DNA of 64,000 nucleotides from Datnioides undecimradiatus. Lineage: Eukaryota > Chordata > Actinopteri > Lobotiformes > Datnioididae. The stretch covers positions 2,418,001 through 2,482,000 of the forward strand of contig WARS01000051.1 in NCBI GenBank assembly GCA_008933995.1, read 5' to 3'. Made by a program: the position numbers and the translations under genes. How positions within the stretch are numbered: position 1 is the stretch's first letter; every line of letters starts with the position of its first letter. The notes below the pieces were generated by a model. It was not told the DNA's origin, ran no database searches, and saw only the letters and a program-made list of their open reading frames with translations. Below, piece after piece: positions 63,601 to 64,000 of this stretch.

Positions 63601-63745
63601 AAACGTGGAGCTCGGACTGATGCGCATCAGGATATTCTGCTCTGGAACGGACATAGGTGGAGAGTTCCTGTTAGCTTACCAGTGTGTTGTCAGCCACGAT
63701 GTACAGCTCCATGTATTTGGTTGTTCCCCAGGTGTTCCTTTTAAC
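23698..63745 (-). CDS. adam33: ADAM metalloprotease-disintegrin, ADAM33/ADAM13-like, partial at 5' end, 17 exons seen
   Basis: Seventeen minus-strand exons total 2253 bases and join in phase to 750 residues plus TGA. Order: VKR and ELYIVAD at the start of the metalloprotease; zinc motif [12 protein letters not shown] at 145-156; disintegrin from [15 protein letters not shown] near 220 with loop [14 protein letters not shown] at 275-288; cysteine-rich domain; EGF-like module near 455-482; membrane segment about 502-526; proline-rich cytoplasmic tail to 750. It should be an active, type I membrane protease of the cell surface or Golgi. [36 protein letters not shown] and GHPFPRVFS agree better with ADAM33 than with ADAM19 or ADAM12, its closest relatives. 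Linkage to pced1a agrees too. The signal peptide and most of the prodomain lie past 64000. The long SH3-ligand tail resembles amphibian ADAM13 more than human ADAM33. Confidence 0.88.
23750..27070 (-). other. adam33 last intron
   Basis: No coding exon recognised. Contains a short tandem ATCTAAT-type repeat at about 24597-24640. Confidence 0.5.
24597..24640. repeat. Short ATCTAAT-type tandem repeat
   Basis: Repeated TATCTAATA units, imperfect, about 44 bases, in an adam33 intron. Confidence 0.75.
27071..27279 (-). CDS. adam33: adam33 exon, proline-rich tail (residues 665-734)
   Basis: Acceptor CTCTTCCAG| and donor CTCAG|GTGGGC. Encodes [20 protein letters not shown], then Ser/Pro/Lys-rich sequence to IPPLRAL. 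Contains further SH3-ligand-like motifs. Confidence 0.82.
27280..28837 (-). other. adam33 intron between the two proline-rich exons
   Basis: AT-rich, non-coding. No recognised element. Confidence 0.5.
28838..29089 (-). CDS. adam33: adam33 exon, proline-rich tail (residues 581-664)
   Basis: Acceptor TGGTCCTAG| and donor CCACTG|GTAAGG; 84 codons, phase 0. It is rich in Pro with basic residues, including [10 protein letters not shown] and [11 protein letters not shown], which fit SH3-ligand patterns. Low-complexity GC-rich codons. Confidence 0.85.
29090..30159 (-). other. adam33 intron with LINE relic
   Basis: Contains a short degraded reverse-transcriptase segment on the plus strand (listed separately). 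The remainder is non-coding. Confidence 0.5.
29330..29480 (+). mobile_element. Degraded LINE reverse-transcriptase core fragment
   Basis: Plus-strand frames read [12 protein letters not shown] and, after a frameshift, GYADDTL. These are the adjacent reverse-transcriptase motifs [13 protein letters not shown] and YADDTQLY seen in L2/CR1-group LINEs. Short and dead. Confidence 0.5.
30160..30259 (-). CDS. adam33: adam33 exon, membrane-proximal cytoplasmic tail (residues 547-580)
   Basis: Acceptor CTCTGCCCAG| and donor AAGGGG|GTGAGT. Encodes [19 protein letters not shown], matching the conserved GH-NP-F-L motif in tails of the ADAM12/19/33 group, then KVVGPINKA. Confidence 0.88.
30260..32609 (-). 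other. adam33 intron after the transmembrane exon
   Basis: No coding exon recognised. It has a pyrimidine-rich stretch near 32110-32290 and a piece of the common teleost GGTAAATGG-type repeat near 32476-32500. Confidence 0.5.
32610..32751 (-). CDS. adam33: adam33 exon, transmembrane segment (residues 500-547)
   Basis: Acceptor ATCACCACAG| and donor AACAA|GTACTG. Encodes a hydrophobic stretch from [11 protein letters not shown] to LLLFYCY (about 502-526), then a basic juxtamembrane segment containing [12 protein letters not shown]. The donor is weak but is the only one giving the right phase for the next exon. Confidence 0.88.
32762..32778 (+). repeat. CA microsatellite before the transmembrane-exon acceptor
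   Basis: A short CA run on the plus strand (GT on the adam33 coding strand), ending about ten bases upstream of the acceptor of exon 32610-32751. Confidence 0.9.
33401..33431 (+). repeat. GT microsatellite after the EGF-exon donor
   Basis: Pure GT for 31 bases on the plus strand, which is CA on the adam33 coding strand. It begins eight bases past the edge of exon 33439-33547. Confidence 0.97.
33439..33547 (-). CDS. adam33: adam33 exon, EGF-like and stalk (residues 464-500)
   Basis: Acceptor GTGTGTACAG| and donor GACA|GTGAGT. Encodes [19 protein letters not shown] and [11 protein letters not shown], completing the EGF-like module. GT and CA tracts abut the acceptor and donor. Confidence 0.94.
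33552..33567 (+). repeat. CA microsatellite before the EGF-exon acceptor
   Basis: About 16 bases of CA on the plus strand, GT on the coding strand, directly upstream of the TACAG acceptor of exon 33439-33547. Confidence 0.95.
33568..38482 (-). other. adam33 intron between the two EGF-region exons
   Basis: About 5 kb without coding exons. It contains an internal CA tract at 34221-34257 and a small C-run near 37368. A tRNA-like GGTTTAAATCC near 36410 is not enough to call a SINE. Confidence 0.5.
34221..34257 (+). repeat. CA microsatellite, intronic
   Basis: Nearly pure CA over about 37 bases, in the middle of an adam33 intron and not near a splice site. Confidence 0.95.
38483..38519 (+). repeat. 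GT-rich tract after the EGF-start exon donor
   Basis: Imperfect GT repeat (CA on the coding strand) that begins about nine bases past the edge of exon 38528-38605. Confidence 0.92.
38528..38605 (-). CDS. adam33: adam33 exon, cysteine-rich end and EGF start (residues 438-463)
   Basis: Acceptor GTTGCCACAG| and donor AACGGG|GTAGGC. Encodes [17 protein letters not shown] and CHGNG; phase 0 both ends. GT-rich sequence lies upstream and CA-rich sequence downstream on the coding strand. Confidence 0.92.
38657..38692 (+). repeat. CA-rich tract upstream of the EGF-start exon
   Basis: Imperfect CA repeat with CG interruptions (GT-rich on the coding strand), about 50-85 bases upstream of the acceptor of exon 38528-38605. 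Confidence 0.85.
40215..40300 (-). repeat. Fish interspersed repeat related to 51127-51300
   Basis: The minus strand reads AAGACTGGAAGCAGGGGGAA followed by ACAGCTAGCC, the same core as on the plus strand near 51244-51270. This is a familiar dispersed motif in teleost DNA. Confidence 0.5.
41410..41560 (+). repeat. Unnamed interspersed repeat, copy A
   Basis: Shares GGACGTAACGTTTGGAGG-like and ACAAACATGGAGAGT cores with 44150-44340 and part of 55680-55800. Same orientation in all three. Boundaries approximate. Confidence 0.5.
43226..43430 (-). CDS. adam33: adam33 exon, cysteine-rich (residues 369-437)
   Basis: Acceptor TTTCTGCCAG| and donor GGAAAG|GTTGGT. Encodes [28 protein letters not shown] and [12 protein letters not shown]. 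The donor GTTGGT is a weak match to consensus. Confidence 0.92.
44150..44340 (+). repeat. Unnamed interspersed repeat, copy B
   Basis: Carries ACATAACGTCTGGAGG, AACAAACATGGAGAGT, GGTTCAGGTGTTC and GCTAGCTAGC, linking it to copies A and C. Confidence 0.5.
44946..44977 (+). repeat. CA microsatellite, intronic
   Basis: Pure CA of about 32 bases, not adjacent to a splice site. Confidence 0.96.
45660..45768 (-). CDS. adam33: adam33 exon, cysteine-rich (residues 333-369)
   Basis: Acceptor TTTTTCCAG| and donor AAAAG|GTGAGA. Encodes [26 protein letters not shown] and KCEK. Phase fits both neighbours. Confidence 0.92.
45769..47411 (-). other. adam33 intron, 1.6 kb
   Basis: Non-coding sequence with no recognised element. 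Confidence 0.5.
47412..47607 (-). CDS. adam33: adam33 exon, disintegrin loop and cysteine-rich start (residues 268-333)
   Basis: Acceptor CTCTGCCAG| and donor GCTACG|GTAATG. Encodes [20 protein letters not shown], containing the disintegrin loop, then [10 protein letters not shown] and [14 protein letters not shown]. The loop has no RGD. Confidence 0.94.
47731..48256 (+). repeat. Duplicated element, copy 1
   Basis: About 526 bases closely matching 50551-51098 in the same orientation, starting with TTTATGATGCTGTTAATGCT and ending at AAGCGCAGCTTTATGG. Contains the CCACTTGGGGGCAGCGAAA motif. It lies in the adam33 intron between exons at 47607 and 48869. Class unknown. Confidence 0.85.
48819..48854 (+). 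repeat. GT microsatellite after the 48869-48958 exon donor
   Basis: Pure GT, about 36 bases (CA on the coding strand), starting some 15 bases past the donor. Confidence 0.97.
48869..48958 (-). CDS. adam33: adam33 exon, disintegrin (residues 238-267)
   Basis: Ninety bases, phase 0 at both ends. Encodes [21 protein letters not shown] and VCCEGCK, with eight Cys. The acceptor CTACAG is preceded by an almost pure GT tract, and the donor GTAAGA is followed by a CA tract on the coding strand. Confidence 0.94.
48965..48987 (+). repeat. CA microsatellite forming the acceptor tract of the 48869-48958 exon
   Basis: Pure CA, about 23 bases (GT on the coding strand), separated from the acceptor AG by only a few bases. 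It stands where a polypyrimidine tract is expected. Confidence 0.97.
50551..51098 (+). repeat. Duplicated element, copy 2
   Basis: About 548 bases matching 47731-48256, with a small extra segment near 50720-50770. Same orientation, 2.8 kb away, in the neighbouring adam33 intron. Confidence 0.85.
51127..51300 (+). repeat. Fish interspersed repeat next to the duplicated element
   Basis: Starts AAAGGAATAGTTTACTTTTT and later carries AGACTGGAAGCAGGGGGAAA then CAGCTAGCC. A similar start (GTATAGTTTACTCTTACGAG) also occurs at about 50502-50521, just left of duplicated copy 2. Confidence 0.5.
51562..51739 (-). CDS. adam33: adam33 exon, protease end and disintegrin start (residues 178-237)
   Basis: Acceptor TTCTCCAG| and donor CCTGAC|GTGAGC. 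Encodes [25 protein letters not shown] and [15 protein letters not shown], which opens the disintegrin domain. Confidence 0.95.
52109..52251 (-). CDS. adam33: adam33 exon with zinc-binding active site (residues 131-178)
   Basis: Acceptor TTGCCCACAG| and donor ACCGG|GTGAGC. Encodes DHSELSIG, then [12 protein letters not shown], with the three zinc His (145, 149, 155) and catalytic Glu146, and [10 protein letters not shown] leading to the Met-turn area. All catalytic residues are intact. An RTE LINE remnant begins about 45 bases upstream of the acceptor. Confidence 0.95.
52295..52999 (+). mobile_element. RTE-type LINE 3' fragment, broken
   Basis: Plus-strand translation, across two frames, reads [56 protein letters not shown], then [55 protein letters not shown] and MIRCGDP. 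This is the C-terminal end of an RTE-like reverse transcriptase common in fish. A TAA replaces a codon near 52356, and a short deletion near 52600 shifts the frame. The typical CGCTGTGGCGACCC 3' end is present. It is 5' truncated and inactive, antisense to adam33. Confidence 0.85.
53000..57499 (-). other. adam33 intron upstream of the zinc-site exon
   Basis: No coding exon recognised. Contains the RTE fragment at its 3' end (listed separately) and a copy of the unnamed repeat near 55680-55800. Confidence 0.5.
55680..55800 (+). repeat. Unnamed interspersed repeat, copy C
   Basis: Shares AACAAACATGGAGAGTTA and GGGTTCAGGTGTTC with copies A and B, more diverged at the left. Confidence 0.4.
57500..57584 (-). 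CDS. adam33: adam33 exon, protease (residues 102-130)
   Basis: Acceptor CTCTGGCAG| and donor AATGTG|GTACGT. Encodes [18 protein letters not shown] and NSGGINV. A long GT tract ends about ten bases before the acceptor on the coding strand. Confidence 0.93.
57595..57665 (+). repeat. Long CA microsatellite plus AAC repeat before a protease-exon acceptor
   Basis: About 57 bases of pure CA, then AAC units. On the coding strand this is a GT tract ending about ten bases before the acceptor of exon 57500-57584. Confidence 0.97.
57666..62416 (-). other. adam33 intron, about 4.8 kb
   Basis: No coding exon recognised. Contains a G run at 58146-58162, an A-rich stretch near 58848, and a CCACTTGGGGGCAGC motif near 60214 shared with the duplicated element. 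Confidence 0.5.
58146..58162 (+). repeat. Poly(G) run
   Basis: Seventeen consecutive G on the plus strand (C on the adam33 coding strand). It could form a G-quadruplex in the DNA or in an antisense transcript. Confidence 0.95.
62418..62436 (+). repeat. GT tract after a protease-exon donor
   Basis: Imperfect GT run (CA on the coding strand), starting about 13 bases past the donor of exon 62449-62615. Confidence 0.9.
62449..62615 (-). CDS. adam33: adam33 exon, protease core (residues 47-102)
   Basis: Acceptor GCGCGTGCAG| and donor CTGAC|GTGAGC. Encodes [31 protein letters not shown] and [18 protein letters not shown] favours ADAM33. A CA tract follows the donor within 13 bases on the coding strand. 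Confidence 0.93.
62993..63064 (-). CDS. adam33: adam33 exon, protease helix (residues 23-46)
   Basis: Acceptor GTCCTGCAG| and donor GATAAG|GTAAGG. Encodes [11 protein letters not shown] and [10 protein letters not shown], the conserved helix of ADAM proteases. Phase 0 at both ends. Confidence 0.9.
63680..63745 (-). CDS. adam33: adam33 exon, protease start (residues 1-22 of the visible part)
   Basis: Acceptor TCTGTCAG| and donor ACACTG|GTAAGC. It begins Val-Lys-Arg, which may be the end of a furin-type site completed by the missing upstream exon, then [14 protein letters not shown], the first strand of the reprolysin fold. Confidence 0.88.
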
Positions 63746-64000
63746 CTGACAGAGACGAAGGCAGATGGGAACACGGTTATGCACTATTGCTGGATTCTAC
63801 CATTATCATACTATACTATTTGTACTAAACTATGCTGGGTTATGGTATACCAAGACTTCCCACACTGGGACTTGTTTGGTCCACCACAAGTTTCATTTTA
63901 TTTCTGGCAAAAAACTTATTTTTCACAGGAGGCAGAGTGACGCTTTGTACAGGGAGTTAATTAAGGGAGGTTGGGATCCTGGTATCTGTTGCATCTTAAC
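63746..64000. other. Right edge: adam33 intron sequence
   Basis: Upstream of the first visible adam33 exon. I see no further exon; the prodomain and signal peptide exons should lie beyond the window. Confidence 0.5.

Noticed and set aside
23698..63745. Assignment of the ADAM gene to adam19 or adam12
   Set aside because: Cysteine-rich and EGF segments resemble ADAM19, but the protease signatures ([37 protein letters not shown]) and linkage to pced1a favour ADAM33. A tree would settle it.
1..64000. CRISPR arrays, prophage, bacterial operons
   Set aside because: No regular direct repeats with unique spacers and no prokaryotic gene organisation; the repeats seen are microsatellites, transposon relics and the tRNA array.

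Overview
The window looks like teleost fish nuclear DNA, probably from a spiny-rayed fish. The evidence is short vertebrate-type coding exons with GT-AG introns, a pol III tRNA array, many CA/GT microsatellites, and RTE-type LINE and mariner relics. No bacterial operons, viral genes or CRISPR arrays were seen. Everything was read by eye from sequence. Exon edges were fixed by splice consensus, reading phase and resemblance to known protein families.

Layout. Positions 1-4320 are non-coding or unassigned. A spliced minus-strand gene at 4569-16608 encodes a PC-esterase domain protein (PCED1 family, probably pced1a). It has six coding exons, about 329 codons, and a possible 5' UTR exon ending at 17407. 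Its introns hold a LINE relic and a mariner-like relic. Four identical plus-strand tRNA-Asn(GTT) genes lie at 18662-20153, in a tandem array with a unit of about 0.47 kb, followed by a decayed fifth unit. An unidentified 87-codon minus-strand ORF is at 20875-21138. From 23698 to the right edge runs a second minus-strand gene, an ADAM metalloprotease closest to ADAM33 (the orthologue of amphibian ADAM13). Seventeen coding exons are visible and join in phase to give 750 residues: end of prodomain or start of protease, zinc site, disintegrin, cysteine-rich, EGF-like, one membrane segment, and a long proline-rich tail. The signal peptide and most of the prodomain lie beyond position 64000.

The genes do not form a pathway. 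In human, PCED1A and ADAM33 both lie on 20p13, so their adjacency here looks like conserved linkage and supports both identifications.

Most notable: several adam33 introns have a CA tract directly after the 5' splice site and a GT tract directly before the 3' splice site, read on the coding strand. RNA pairing of the two could bring the splice sites together, or loop out exons. Other points are the tRNA array and its broken edge, substitutions in the predicted PCED1 catalytic blocks, an RTE LINE remnant almost touching the splice acceptor of the zinc-site exon, and a duplicated element of about 0.53 kb.
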